In this document: in pieces, positions 1 through 7,429 of the stretch
Numbering within the stretch: position 1 is the stretch's first letter
How the letters are laid out: the number at the start of each line of letters is the position of its first letter
DNA from: Bacteroidales bacterium
Lineage (GTDB): Bacteria; Bacteroidota; Bacteroidia; Bacteroidales; Marinilabiliaceae
DNA length: 39,323 nucleotides
Assembly: GCA_022361295.1 (NCBI GenBank)
Contig: JAKSBD010000019.1
Coordinates: forward strand, 1 to 39,323
Reading direction: 5' to 3'
The notes under the pieces: generated by a model
The model's input: the letters and a program-made list of their open reading frames with translations, nothing else
Databases searched by the model: none
Told to the model about the DNA's origin: nothing
Made by a program: the position numbers and the translations under genes

Positions 1-49
1 AGTAATACCAATTGTATTTTAAGAGGCAATCGCCTGGTACTTTCTTCGA

Positions 50-115
50 ATTAAACTCAGACCAAACTCAAACCAAACTCAAACCAAACTCGAATTAAAT
101 TCGATTCAAATTGAA
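50..115. repeat. Degenerate 11-bp tandem repeat, six units
   Basis: Six consecutive 11-base units can be read: attaaactcag, accaaactcaa (twice), accaaactcga, attaaattcga and ttcaaattgaa. The three central units are nearly identical and the flanking ones are decayed. The period is close to one helical turn. No function can be assigned; it may be a small minisatellite produced by replication slippage. Confidence 0.7.
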
Positions 116-200
116 TTTAATATGTATTTGCTATGTGTTTATTATGTGTTTAAATTGGGTTTACTGTGTCAATGAATGGAGAGTGATGGGGAGTGGGTAT

Positions 201-247
201 AAAAAAAGGGCCTGCCTAAAAGGAAAAATAGTTCTCGCTAAGCAGGC
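201..247 (-). terminator. Orphan terminator-like inverted repeat
   Basis: GCCTGCCTA (210-218) pairs with TAAGCAGGC (239-247) with one mismatch. Read on the minus strand, the stem is followed after two bases by seven Ts (201-207). The shape is that of an intrinsic terminator, but no minus-strand gene lies to its right within the window, so it may be a relic or end an unannotated antisense transcript. The 20-base loop weakens the call. Confidence 0.3.
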
Positions 248-413
248 TTTGCGTAAGAATCTTATTATAGACCCTTTAAAAATGCCTCAAACTCAATATT
301 TCCTCATTTATTATTAATTCATAATTACGTGTATGTCATTAAATAATGGTCTATATATAAGTGAATGCAGAAATAAAAACATTCTATAAATCAATGATCA
401 CAAAGGACACAAC

Positions 414-444
414 TTTAAATAACGCATAATTTTTAGCAACTTTA
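414..444 (+). promoter_or_regulatory. Candidate promoter of the OstA-like gene
   Basis: TTTA at 414-417, 19 bases of spacer, then CAACTTTA at 437-444. This fits the Bacteroidota TTTG-N19-TAnnTTTG pattern in spacing, with one base off in each TTTG and a TA-to-CA change. It lies 25 bases before the start codon at 470. Confidence 0.45.
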
Positions 445-469
445 CACCCTTCAAATAATATCAGACAGA

Positions 470-2062
470 ATGCAGATAAGATTTTTATCTATACTACTTG
501 TATTAATTACACTTGGATTTAATTTCAATTTAAGTGCTCAGGAGAAAGGCAGAGTAACAATCGAAAATTCAGACTGGGGAGGTGGAAGACCAGATTTAGG
601 CAAAAACGTTTTACTGTTAACCGGAAATGTAGAATTAAAACATCAGAACACATTGATGTATTGCGACAGTGCCTATCATCACAATTACAATGACTCAACG
701 TTTATCGAAGCATTTAATAATATCCATATCATACAAAATGATTCTATTCATCTTTATGGAGATTACCTGACCTATAACAGTAATGAAGGAATTGCCCGGG
801 TTAGGGAAAACGTTCGCATTCAAAAGAAGGATATTACCGTATTAACAGAATTTCTTGACTACGATCGCGTCAATAATTTTGGATACTATTTTAATGGCGG
901 TGAAGTACTAAGTGGCGATAATAAACTTATTAGCGATTTAGGGTATTATTATCCTGATTTGAACGAGGTTCACTTTAAAGATTCTGTTGTAGTCCATAAC
1001 CCAAGGTATACTATTTTTTCAGATACACTTAAATATCACACGATTACCGAGGTTGCCAGCATACTGGGCCCCACCTTTATACATAGCGAAGAGAACTTAA
1101 TCTATAGTGAAAATGGCGCTTATGACACCATGAATGATAAAGCTCAACTTTTTAAAGGGGATACACAAAGCTATGTTCAGGGTAAAGAAAACCTGCTTAA
1201 AGGAGATACAATTTATTATAATCGCCGTAAAGGATTAGGTGAAGCTCACCAAAACTTTGAGTTACATGACACAACCAACAACATGATAATTACCGGTGAC
1301 TATGGCTTCTACAACGAATTAACACAATATGCTTTAGCTACTAAAAAGGCACAGTTACTTCAGATTTATCAGAATGACACACTTTATCTCCATGCCGATA
1401 CCCTGCAGGCTATACCATTGCCAGAAGAACAAAGCAGATTGGTTAAAGCCTATTACAATGTGAAATTCTTCAGGCCAAATATGCAAGGAAGATGCGACTC
1501 TATGGTTTACGACATGCGTGATTCGACTAATACCTTTTACAATACACCAGTTATATGGGCACAAGGTAATCAAATGACTGCGCAGACCATTAAATTATTT
1601 AGTCGAAATAACGCATTATACAAGGCCGAGCTTAACAATTCAGCTTTTATAATTGCACCGGAAGACAGCCTAAGTTTCAATCAGATCAAGGGGAGAAACA
1701 TGACGGGTTATATTAAAAACAATGAGCTATATCGCATTGACGTGGATGGTAACGGACAAACCATTTATTACCCTAAAGACAGAGAAGCTGTTATTGGGGT
1801 AAACCGCGCTGAAAGCAGCTCTTTAACCTTATTTCTTAAAAAAAGGCAAATTACAGGGATTACATTAAAAACAGATCCAAACGGAAACCTCAATCCTCCT
1901 TACATACTACCCGATGATGACGTGAAGCTGAAAGGTTTCATTTGGCTTGAATCAATACGGCCTAAAAACAGGTTTGATATTTTCAGACACGTTGAAATGC
2001 CTAAAATGGATGCCCTGCAAGATGATTATGATGATTATCAATTTGGTGACTCAGAAAATTAG
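470..2062 (+). CDS. OstA-like (LptA-family) exported protein
   Basis: A 530-residue protein with a signal peptide (hydrophobic residues about 5-23, cleavage near SAQ). The body is rich in short repeated beta-strand motifs of the OstA/LptA type, with phrases such as LTGNVELKHQNTLMYCDSA and LLKGDTIYYNRRKGLGEA that mark the Bacteroidota OstA_2 family. LptA proteins form beta-jellyroll bridges carrying lipopolysaccharide across the periplasm. This one is about three times the length of E. coli LptA, so several jellyroll repeats are likely. It is probably periplasmic and involved in LPS transport or outer-membrane assembly; that role is inferred from the family. It stands alone and ends at a strong terminator. 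No lptD or lptC is adjacent. Confidence 0.85.
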   Translation: MQIRFLSILLVLITLGFNFNLSAQEKGRVTIENSDWGGGRPDLGKNVLLLTGNVELKHQNTLMYCDSAYHHNYNDSTFIEAFNNIHIIQNDSIHLYGDYLTYNSNEGIARVRENVRIQKKDITVLTEFLDYDRVNNFGYYFNGGEVLSGDNKLISDLGYYYPDLNEVHFKDSVVVHNPRYTIFSDTLKYHTITEVASILGPTFIHSEENLIYSENGAYDTMNDKAQLFKGDTQSYVQGKENLLKGDTIYYNRRKGLGEAHQNFELHDTTNNMIITGDYGFYNELTQYALATKKAQLLQIYQNDTLYLHADTLQAIPLPEEQSRLVKAYYNVKFFRPNMQGRCDSMVYDMRDSTNTFYNTPVIWAQGNQMTAQTIKLFSRNNALYKAELNNSAFIIAPEDSLSFNQIKGRNMTGYIKNNELYRIDVDGNGQTIYYPKDREAVIGVNRAESSSLTLFLKKRQITGITLKTDPNGNLNPPYILPDDDVKLKGFIWLESIRPKNRFDIFRHVEMPKMDALQDDYDDYQFGDSEN

Positions 2063-2067
2063 ATAAT

Positions 2068-2097
2068 AAAAAAAGGGGCTTTCGCCCCTTTTTTTTT
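2068..2097. terminator. Bidirectional intrinsic terminator
   Basis: GGGGC (2075-2079) and GCCCC (2084-2088) enclose a TTTC loop. The stem is flanked by seven As on the left and nine Ts on the right, so it works on both strands. It separates the convergent OstA-like gene (+) and DUF2795 gene (-). Confidence 0.92.
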
Positions 2098-2103
2098 GCT
2101 CTC

Positions 2104-2325
2104 TTAATATTCGTCTTCATTGAAAAAGAAGTCTTCCTTACTTGGATAATCTGGCCAGATATCCTCGATACTTTCAAAAACTTCCCCTTCATCCTCTATT
2201 TCTTGCAGATTCTCGATTACTTCGAGAGGTGCACCTGAACGAATTGCAAAATCAATCAATTCATCCTTTGATGCCGGCCATGGCGCATCTTCCAGTTTAG
2301 AGGCAAGTTCGAGTGTCCAATACAT
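2104..2325 (-). CDS. DUF2795 domain protein
   Basis: A 73-residue acidic protein beginning MYWTLELASKLEDAPWPASK, with the central phrase LIDFAIRSGAPLEVIENLQ and an acidic tail ending FNEDEY. This is the near-invariant small DUF2795 protein carried by most Bacteroidota. Its function is not known to me; it is soluble, with no signal peptide or membrane segment. It is a single-gene transcript: a promoter candidate lies about 55 bases upstream and a bidirectional terminator 6 bases past its stop. The start at 2325 is ATG, and the conserved MYW opening supports it. Confidence 0.88.
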   Translation of the reverse strand: MYWTLELASKLEDAPWPASKDELIDFAIRSGAPLEVIENLQEIEDEGEVFESIEDIWPDYPSKEDFFFNEDEY

Positions 2326-2379
2326 AGCAACTCAATTTAACATTAATAAAATTGTGTTCTTTCTTGTTTTAGTTATCTG

Positions 2380-2410
2380 CGAATATAAAAAAAAAATCCA
2401 ATCCAACAAC
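2380..2410 (-). promoter_or_regulatory. Candidate promoter of the DUF2795 gene
   Basis: On the minus strand GTTG (2410-2407), exactly 19 bases, then TATATTCG (2387-2380). This is close to TTTG-N19-TAnnTTTG. It predicts a leader of about 50 bases before the ATG at 2325. Confidence 0.5.
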
Positions 2411-2492
2411 TTCGTATTCAATGGAATTTCTTCAACTGTTAAAATGTTTGATTAATGTTAACTAATCGGGGTTTAAAAAGTTTTCATCAATA

Positions 2493-2509
2493 CTCAATAA
2501 AACATTGAG
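2493..2509 (-). terminator. Weak hairpin after the ABC ATPase gene
   Basis: CTCAAT and ATTGAG (2493-2498, 2504-2509) pair around a five-base loop, 12 bases past the ABC gene stop on the minus strand. A T-rich stretch occurs only further on (about 2475-2484), so termination is possible but weak. Confidence 0.35.
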
Positions 2510-2521
2510 GATATTACCTAT

Positions 2522-3226
2522 CTACAAGGCCATTACATTTTCATTCACTAAGTCTGATTCAATAAGCCCATCGCGCAAACGAATAATACGATGTGCATGT
2601 TGTGCGATATCCTCTTCGTGTGTAACCAAAATTATCGTATTACCCTGCTGATGAATTTCATCAAAAAGTCGCATGATATCAACCGATGTTTTTGAATCAA
2701 GATTCCCCGTTGGCTCATCAGCCAGTATAATAGATGGATCATTGATCAAAGCACGCGCTACAGCTACCCGTTGCCTCTGGCCCCCTGACATTTCATTTGG
2801 TCTGTGATGCATCCTATCGGTCAACCCAACACTTTCCATCACAGATTTTCCGCGTGCAAGCCTCTCATTTTTCGATATACCCGCATAGATTAATGGGAGC
2901 ATGGCATTTTCAAGTCCTGAATAACGAGGCAACAGATTAAATGTTTGAAAAACAAAACCAATTTCCTTATTTCTTATTTCAGCCAGGTTATCATCTGTTA
3001 AATGGCTAACATCTGTTCCATTTAATATATATCGTCCACCTGTAGGAGTATCCAGAGCACCGATAATATTCATCAGAGTCGACTTTCCTGAACCTGATGG
3101 CCCCATTATGGCTACATACTCCCCTTTATCAATTGTCAATGATACCCCCTGAAGAGCCTTCACTACTTCAGTTCCTACCTGGTAGAATTTTTTAATTTCA
3201 TTAATCTCAATTACTTGATCACTCAT
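2522..3226 (-). CDS. ABC transporter ATP-binding protein, MacB/LolD type
   Basis: A 234-residue ATPase with every ABC motif: Walker [10 protein letters not shown] (42-50), Q-loop Gln94, signature MSGGQ (146-150), Walker B IILADEP (166-172) and switch His203. The stretch [13 protein letters not shown] and the [15 protein letters not shown] region are typical of the MacB/LolD (ABC-2 'FtsX-like permease') group, which drives lipoprotein release or export of peptides and small molecules from the periplasmic side. The FtsX-like permease that such ATPases need is not next to it. The upstream neighbour in the same direction, 75 bases away, encodes a methyltransferase, so either the partner is elsewhere or the ATPase is shared. 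Substrate unknown. Confidence 0.9.
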   Translation of the reverse strand: MSDQVIEINEIKKFYQVGTEVVKALQGVSLTIDKGEYVAIMGPSGSGKSTLMNIIGALDTPTGGRYILNGTDVSHLTDDNLAEIRNKEIGFVFQTFNLLPRYSGLENAMLPLIYAGISKNERLARGKSVMESVGLTDRMHHRPNEMSGGQRQRVAVARALINDPSIILADEPTGNLDSKTSVDIMRLFDEIHQQGNTIILVTHEEDIAQHAHRIIRLRDGLIESDLVNENVMAL

Positions 3227-3301
3227 CAGTTCAAGATTTTTAAGTTGTTAGGTATTAAGCTTAATTATTACAAATATAACTTTTTAAGCAATGATTAAAA
3301 G

Positions 3302-4090
3302 TTAATATCGTACAATGAAATGCTGCTTTTGACATTCTTGCCTGAAAAATACTATTCCCAACTGAAATAAATCCATTGAAACAGTCACCTTTGGATGAGA
3401 GCAAATAATTTCCCAGGCCTCTTCCATTCCTTTTGACCAGTGAATATCATCAAAAACAAAAACGGAGTTATTTACAGCATATGGCAAACAGTTATTAAAA
3501 TAATTAAGGGTGGCATTCTTTTCATGGTGACCATCGAAAAACACAAAGTCAATTTCTTCAAGTTGAGAACATAGTTCAGGTAAAACATCCTGAAATTGTC
3601 CAACGATCTGATTAACATTGTCGCAATGCATCTCCTCAAACGTATTCTTTGCAACCTGTGCTGTATTTTCACATCCTTCAATAGTATAAACTTTTCTTCG
3701 CTTATCAGCTAATGAAAAATAGAGTGAACTTAGACCTATTGAAGTACCGAGTTCTAAAATTGTTTTAGGTTTAATCTCCTGTAATAACCGAAACATCAAT
3801 TCGCCGTATTTACAAGGAATTGAAGATTTGCCAACCATATCAGACACATGCCTTTCCCTATTATTAAAGGCAACACTTCCAGCTCCGTAATCAATTGGTT
3901 CTATTTTAATATTTGATTGTTTTAGCTTCTTCCGATAGTCGTTAATCTCATCAAAAGCATAATATTTCTCATTACCGTAAAAAACTTCGCGAACCAGATT
4001 AAACGCAAATGGACTATGCAAACCGTAGCCTTTTTTATAACGTGCGTTAAGACGATATTTTAAATAACTTTTAATTTGAAATAAATTCAT
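3302..4090 (-). CDS. Class I SAM-dependent methyltransferase
   Basis: I start this at the ATG at 4090 (MNLFQIKSY, 262 residues); the frame opens at a TTG nine bases earlier. The Rossmann motif I is ILELGTSIGLSS (about residues 111-122 from the ATG), followed by the acidic loop VYTIEGCE and a motif FVFFDGHHEK. The N-terminal HSPFAFNLVREVFY segment is found in Bacteroidota O-methyltransferase-like proteins (Methyltransf_24 type). No signal peptide. The acceptor is unknown; the fold resembles O-methyltransferases of small molecules or lipids. It probably shares a transcript with the ABC ATPase gene that follows after 75 bases, and it is divergent from the FKBP gene. Confidence 0.8.
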   Translation of the reverse strand: MNLFQIKSYLKYRLNARYKKGYGLHSPFAFNLVREVFYGNEKYYAFDEINDYRKKLKQSNIKIEPIDYGAGSVAFNNRERHVSDMVGKSSIPCKYGELMFRLLQEIKPKTILELGTSIGLSSLYFSLADKRRKVYTIEGCENTAQVAKNTFEEMHCDNVNQIVGQFQDVLPELCSQLEEIDFVFFDGHHEKNATLNYFNNCLPYAVNNSVFVFDDIHWSKGMEEAWEIICSHPKVTVSMDLFQLGIVFFRQECQKQHFIVRY

Positions 4091-4124
4091 TTGAAGCAAC
4101 TATTTGAAAGTATATGACAGCCCA

Positions 4125-4157
4125 TTTTAATTCAATTATAGAAAGCACTTATCTTTG
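4125..4157 (+). promoter_or_regulatory. Candidate promoter of the FKBP gene
   Basis: TATCTTTG at 4150-4157 matches the Bacteroidota -7 box perfectly. An upstream TTTT at 4125-4128 may serve as the -33 element, with a spacer of 21, two longer than ideal. The start codon is at 4176. Confidence 0.55.
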
Positions 4158-4175
4158 CGCCAAACTATATATTAA

Positions 4176-4610
4176 ATGGGAAAAGGCAAAGGTAAAAAAC
4201 AAAATAGTGGTTCTGCAGGTCAAAATCGTAAAAAGTCAGAAGAGTTTTTAACACAAAACAGAAGTAAAGAAGCCATTTTTGAAACTGCATCGGGTTTACA
4301 ATATGAAATAATTAAGGAGACATCTGGTATAAAGCCAGATTCAGATTCAAAAGTTAAGGTTCATCAGCGAGCCATGCTACTGGGTGGAAAAATACTGGAC
4401 GATACCTACAAAGATGCCACTCCTCTTGAATTTAATTTAGAGGAGACCATTGAAGGCTATTCAGAAGGCTTACAGATGATGTCTGTGGGGAGCAGATATA
4501 AGTTTTACATTCCATCAGAACTGGGTTGGGGCAAAAAAGGATCTGGCGCAAGAATTGGCCCCTATGCCCTTACAATTTTTGATGTTTCATTGCTTGAGAT
4601 CATCGATTAA
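4176..4610 (+). CDS. Cytoplasmic FKBP-type prolyl isomerase-like protein, divergent pocket
   Basis: A 144-residue protein. A lysine/glycine-rich N-terminus (GKGKGKKQNSGSAGQNRKK) carries no signal peptide, so it is probably cytoplasmic. A linker with SGLQYEII (39-46) leads into an FKBP domain with KVHQRAMLLGGKILDD, EFNLEETIEGYSEGLQMMSVGSRYKFYIPSELGWG and a final IFDVSLLEI. The fold matches FKBP (FklB/Mip-like C-terminal domain). Several pocket residues differ from the consensus: the VHY Tyr is Gln64, the Trp at the pocket base is Tyr95, and the AYG loop is GWG. Catalysis could be weak and a chaperone role possible; that is inference. A monocistronic gene with its own promoter. Confidence 0.85.
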   Translation: MGKGKGKKQNSGSAGQNRKKSEEFLTQNRSKEAIFETASGLQYEIIKETSGIKPDSDSKVKVHQRAMLLGGKILDDTYKDATPLEFNLEETIEGYSEGLQMMSVGSRYKFYIPSELGWGKKGSGARIGPYALTIFDVSLLEIID

Positions 4611-4692
4611 GTACACTTCTTTTTATCCTGCATTAAACACTTTCATATAGGAGTTGTTTAGCTAGTAGTAATTTGAGAAGAAGACATCCTGA

Positions 4693-5937
4693 ATGAATAC
4701 ATACATCCAACAATTATTAGAACTTTTAGAGGAGGCTGAAAATAAAGCTGTAAAAGATGGCAACCATGAAATAGAAATGGAGTCACATTTTGCAGAGGAA
4801 TTCCTGCAAGGTAAACCTGAGAAGATTTCATCTGTTGTAGGCATTGATAAGTTCAATTTCCCTTCAACAGATAAACTATCTGACTCGCAAGTATCTATAC
4901 TTCTGCAAGCAATCGAAAAACTATTACTTTCCTACAACTGGGAGTTTATGTTTCCTGAGAATGTTACCGACACTGTTAAATATGAATTTATAGTTGATCA
5001 CTGGAGCTCTAAACATGTATTTTGTCAACAAGGTATTGTTCAAATTGAAACATGTAAGTTCGACGAAAACAAATGTCCATTTCCGGGACATTGTAATGTT
5101 TGCCAAAGCTTTAAAAGCGATACAGACTGTGATCACCATTTAAACAAAGGTCAAATAGATTTTAACAATCTTATTCCTAGCTATTCTGAAGAGGAAGAAG
5201 ATGCGTCATTGCGCGAAGAGATAGAACGGGTAAAAACTAAAATGAAAGAGCCAAGGGCCGACCATTTCATTACAGGTATTCACAACTATTGCGATGGTCG
5301 TTGCAAAAGCTGTTCTTTTACTGACAAATGCAGTTCGTACGCTTTGAACTCTGAGCTCGACAACATTCAACAAAATGACCAGAAAGAATGCGAAAAACAG
5401 CTTAAAGTAATATTTAAAGCCACTACTGAGATTCTGGAAGAAGAGCTGACCAGGCAGGGCATAAATATTGATGATGCCATATCTGAAATGGATGATTTGG
5501 ATTTCACACCCAGCCCAAAACATGATCTGGAAAAACAAGCAGAATCATATGCCGAAAAAGTTAAAAGGTGGCTGGAGTCAAACCAGATGGAATTAGAAAG
5601 CCGAATTGTAACCAACACAAACTCTGACATAGAGAAAGACACGGAAACCATTACCTGGTTCCAACTTTTCATCCCAGCCAAAGTAAACAGAGCAGTTAAC
5701 GGCATGACCATCAAGAATCAAAATGACTGTGAGCATTATGACGCCAAAGGCTCAGCTAAAATTGCGTTAATTGCTATTGATGAATGTGTAAGTGCCTGGG
5801 AAAATATTATGAACCATATCCCCAATAAAGAAGACAGTATATTAAACCTGTTAAGGCATTTATCGAAATTAAGAACTGAACTGGAAAAGTTTATACCTGA
5901 TGCACGCGCTTTTGTCAGACCAGGATTTGACGAATAA
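4693..5937 (+). CDS. Unrecognised protein with two cysteine clusters
   Basis: A 414-residue soluble acidic protein that I cannot assign to a family. It has two putative metal-binding clusters: C121-x6-C128-x5-C134-x2-C137-x8-C146 followed by two His, and C200-x3-C204-x2-C207-x5-C213 in the phrase HNYCDGRCKSCSFTDKC. Short Cys-rich phrases of the YCD-x-xC-x2-C type occur, as far as I recall, in uncharacterised bacterial proteins. An acidic linker (165-180) separates the halves, suggesting two joined domains. The C-terminal region (280-410) is mainly helical. No signal peptide or membrane helix. It follows the FKBP gene after 82 bases and precedes a hairpin-rich spacer. Zinc or iron-sulfur binding is an inference from spacing only. 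Confidence 0.8.
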   Translation: MNTYIQQLLELLEEAENKAVKDGNHEIEMESHFAEEFLQGKPEKISSVVGIDKFNFPSTDKLSDSQVSILLQAIEKLLLSYNWEFMFPENVTDTVKYEFIVDHWSSKHVFCQQGIVQIETCKFDENKCPFPGHCNVCQSFKSDTDCDHHLNKGQIDFNNLIPSYSEEEEDASLREEIERVKTKMKEPRADHFITGIHNYCDGRCKSCSFTDKCSSYALNSELDNIQQNDQKECEKQLKVIFKATTEILEEELTRQGINIDDAISEMDDLDFTPSPKHDLEKQAESYAEKVKRWLESNQMELESRIVTNTNSDIEKDTETITWFQLFIPAKVNRAVNGMTIKNQNDCEHYDAKGSAKIALIAIDECVSAWENIMNHIPNKEDSILNLLRHLSKLRTELEKFIPDARAFVRPGFDE

Positions 5938-5941
5938 AAAA

Positions 5942-6004
5942 ATCTGAGAGAGGCTTAGTGGAAAATTTAAGAATTACGACAAATTCTAATTGCATCTCTC
6001 AGAT
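5942..6004. repeat. Long hairpin after the Cys-cluster gene
   Basis: A perfect 10-bp outer stem, ATCTGAGAGA (5942-5951) with TCTCTCAGAT (5995-6004), encloses a smaller hairpin AGAATT/AATTCT (5970-5975, 5982-5987). It starts four bases past the stop of the preceding gene. No T-run follows on the plus strand, so it is not a classical terminator; it could protect the mRNA 3' end. Confidence 0.55.
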
Positions 6005-6008
6005 ATTA

Positions 6009-6026
6009 TCGCACTATATAATGCGA
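6009..6026. repeat. Short hairpin TCGCA/TGCGA
   Basis: TCGCA (6009-6013) and TGCGA (6022-6026) pair around an eight-base A+T loop. It is the second of five consecutive hairpins in this convergent spacer. Confidence 0.5.
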
Positions 6027-6054
6027 AAAAATTTTACCTCCCGTTGCAGGTAAA
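6027..6054 (-). terminator. Probable terminator of the TPR/barrel operon
   Basis: On the minus strand TTTACCT (6054-6048), an eight-base loop, AGGTAAA (6039-6033), then A and a run of six Ts (6032-6027). The stem is only 7 bp but perfect, and the T-run fits an intrinsic terminator for the minus-strand operon ending at 6224. Confidence 0.55.
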
Positions 6055-6070
6055 CCAATGGCACCATTGG
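6055..6070. repeat. Near-perfect palindrome CCAATGG/CCATTGG
   Basis: CCAATGG (6055-6061), two bases, CCATTGG (6064-6070). It directly abuts the terminator hairpin with no spacer, which would allow coaxial stacking in RNA. Confidence 0.55.
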
Positions 6071-6073
6071 CTA

Positions 6074-6090
6074 CGGTTATTTTTAAACCG
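6074..6090. repeat. Hairpin CGGTT/AACCG
   Basis: CGGTT (6074-6078) pairs with AACCG (6086-6090) around a seven-base A+T loop. It is the last of the run of hairpins in the spacer. Confidence 0.45.
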
Positions 6091-6223
6091 ATGTAAAACT
6101 ATCATTTTATTTGAGAGTTCAATAGCTAAAATGTTTTTTTTTGTATAAAATAATTAAAAATTAATGATACTTATCGTCTTTTGAATTTAAACCACACTAA
6201 TTCGCAACTTTTACTCACGCTAA

Positions 6224-7429
6224 TCAAAGTCTGTCAAGGGTTTGCTCGATTGCATCAAAAACCTGATGATCCATCTCAAATACTTTCTCAAAATCTCTTT
6301 TCGATAGCTTAATCATGTTTTTTGCTTTTCGTTTTTCACCGGTTTTATACAGTAATTTTCCATAGTGAAAGCGAATATTGCCACATGCTTCATGATTGCC
6401 AAGCAGTTTGATCAGAACCTCATCATAAATAGTACATAAAAGCGTCACCCTATCCTCTTGTAAAAAAAGAGTGTTAAATTCTTCCGGCACTTCCGGTGAA
6501 TACGGTGAACTTACTAAAATATCGCGACCTAAGTTTTCACAAATTGAATCATTACCCATTAGTAAGGATGATTTTAATAAATACATCTGATTGGGTTTAT
6601 AATTTGGATTCAGCATATCAGCTTTTAGAAAAAAATCATTGGCTTGAATAAGCTGTTGGTTCTTCAAATGTAAAATACCTGCAATTCTTGCTGCATCTGA
6701 CTTGCTAATGGAATCAGTATAAAGCTCATAGGCTCTTTCACTATAACTGATTCCTTTTTGAGGCAAACCATCGAACAAATAAGTAACTGCCAGGCTATAG
6801 TTTGTTAATGCCACATCAGGATTCAGGCTTAATGATTTTAAAAACCAGTTCTGGGCCTCAAAATAATTTTGAAAAAGTGACTGATAATAGCCCAGCGCAT
6901 ATAAACTGTAATAATCGACGATACCATTTTCAAAGGCCTGCAAGTAATAACTGTTACTCTTTTCGAGCAGAGCTTCAGATCGTTCGCCCCAACTATCACC
7001 AAAATCGTAATAAACTCGATTGTAGAAATCTCCCAGAATCTTTGAAATTCGATAATCCTCAGGATTTTCATCATATAATCTTAGTAAGACACTGTCTATA
7101 TGCAACTCAACAGGAGTAGCTCCATAAACATTGTCTTTTCTCAATTCCTCAAGGCTTTCACCTTTTCTTAAATTGACAAACGAAAAATGACGGTAATACT
7201 GACAATTTAAATGATAATTCAATGCTAAGTCAACTTTTTGAAGACTTTGAGTTACATTTAATGAATCTGAATTTGCCAGACATTCAAAAGCAGCTAAATA
7301 CTGCCCGCTTTGTATAAGAGAGTCTATATTGTTTTGTGCTTCTGCAGTTTTTGACAACAGAAGAAATAAACTTGCTAATAACAGATGTTTTAACCTGTTT
7401 TGTGTACGGTCGTTCTTTTTATAATCCAA
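6224..7429 (-). CDS. Exported TPR-like repeat protein
   Basis: A 401-residue protein with a signal peptide: basic start (DYKKNDRTQNRLKH), hydrophobic LLLASLFLLL at about 16-25, cleavage near AEAQ. The rest is helical with TPR-like repeats, clearest at about 170-300 (phrases such as YYSLYALGYYQSLFQNYFEAQNW, YSLAVTYLFDG, AGILHLKNQQLIQANDFFLKA). TPR arrays bind protein partners; a periplasmic adaptor role is inferred. The start is a TTG inside the last codons of the upstream beta-barrel gene, giving an 11-base overlap; no ATG or GTG precedes the signal peptide, which supports the TTG and translational coupling. The overlap implies that the two products act together. Confidence 0.75.
   Translation of the reverse strand: MDYKKNDRTQNRLKHLLLASLFLLLSKTAEAQNNIDSLIQSGQYLAAFECLANSDSLNVTQSLQKVDLALNYHLNCQYYRHFSFVNLRKGESLEELRKDNVYGATPVELHIDSVLLRLYDENPEDYRISKILGDFYNRVYYDFGDSWGERSEALLEKSNSYYLQAFENGIVDYYSLYALGYYQSLFQNYFEAQNWFLKSLSLNPDVALTNYSLAVTYLFDGLPQKGISYSERAYELYTDSISKSDAARIAGILHLKNQQLIQANDFFLKADMLNPNYKPNQMYLLKSSLLMGNDSICENLGRDILVSSPYSPEVPEEFNTLFLQEDRVTLLCTIYDEVLIKLLGNHEACGNIRFHYGKLLYKTGEKRKAKNMIKLSKRDFEKVFEMDHQVFDAIEQTLDRL

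Larger units (their letters stand above)
1..469. other. Non-coding upstream region
   Basis: A 469-base stretch with no convincing gene. It holds a degenerate 11-bp tandem repeat (50-115), an orphan terminator-like inverted repeat (201-247) and a promoter candidate for the OstA-like gene (414-444). A 68-codon open frame runs through 111-317, but it starts at TTG, crosses the inverted repeat and resembles nothing I recognise, so I do not call it. Confidence 0.6.

Noticed and set aside
111..317. 68-codon open frame at the window start
   Set aside because: It begins at TTG, spans an inverted repeat and low-complexity repeat DNA, and shows no recognisable domain or conserved start signal.
5206..5714. 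110- and 115-codon frames antisense to the Cys-cluster gene
   Set aside because: They are mirror frames of a real gene, with no promoter, no motifs and a composition typical of antisense translations.
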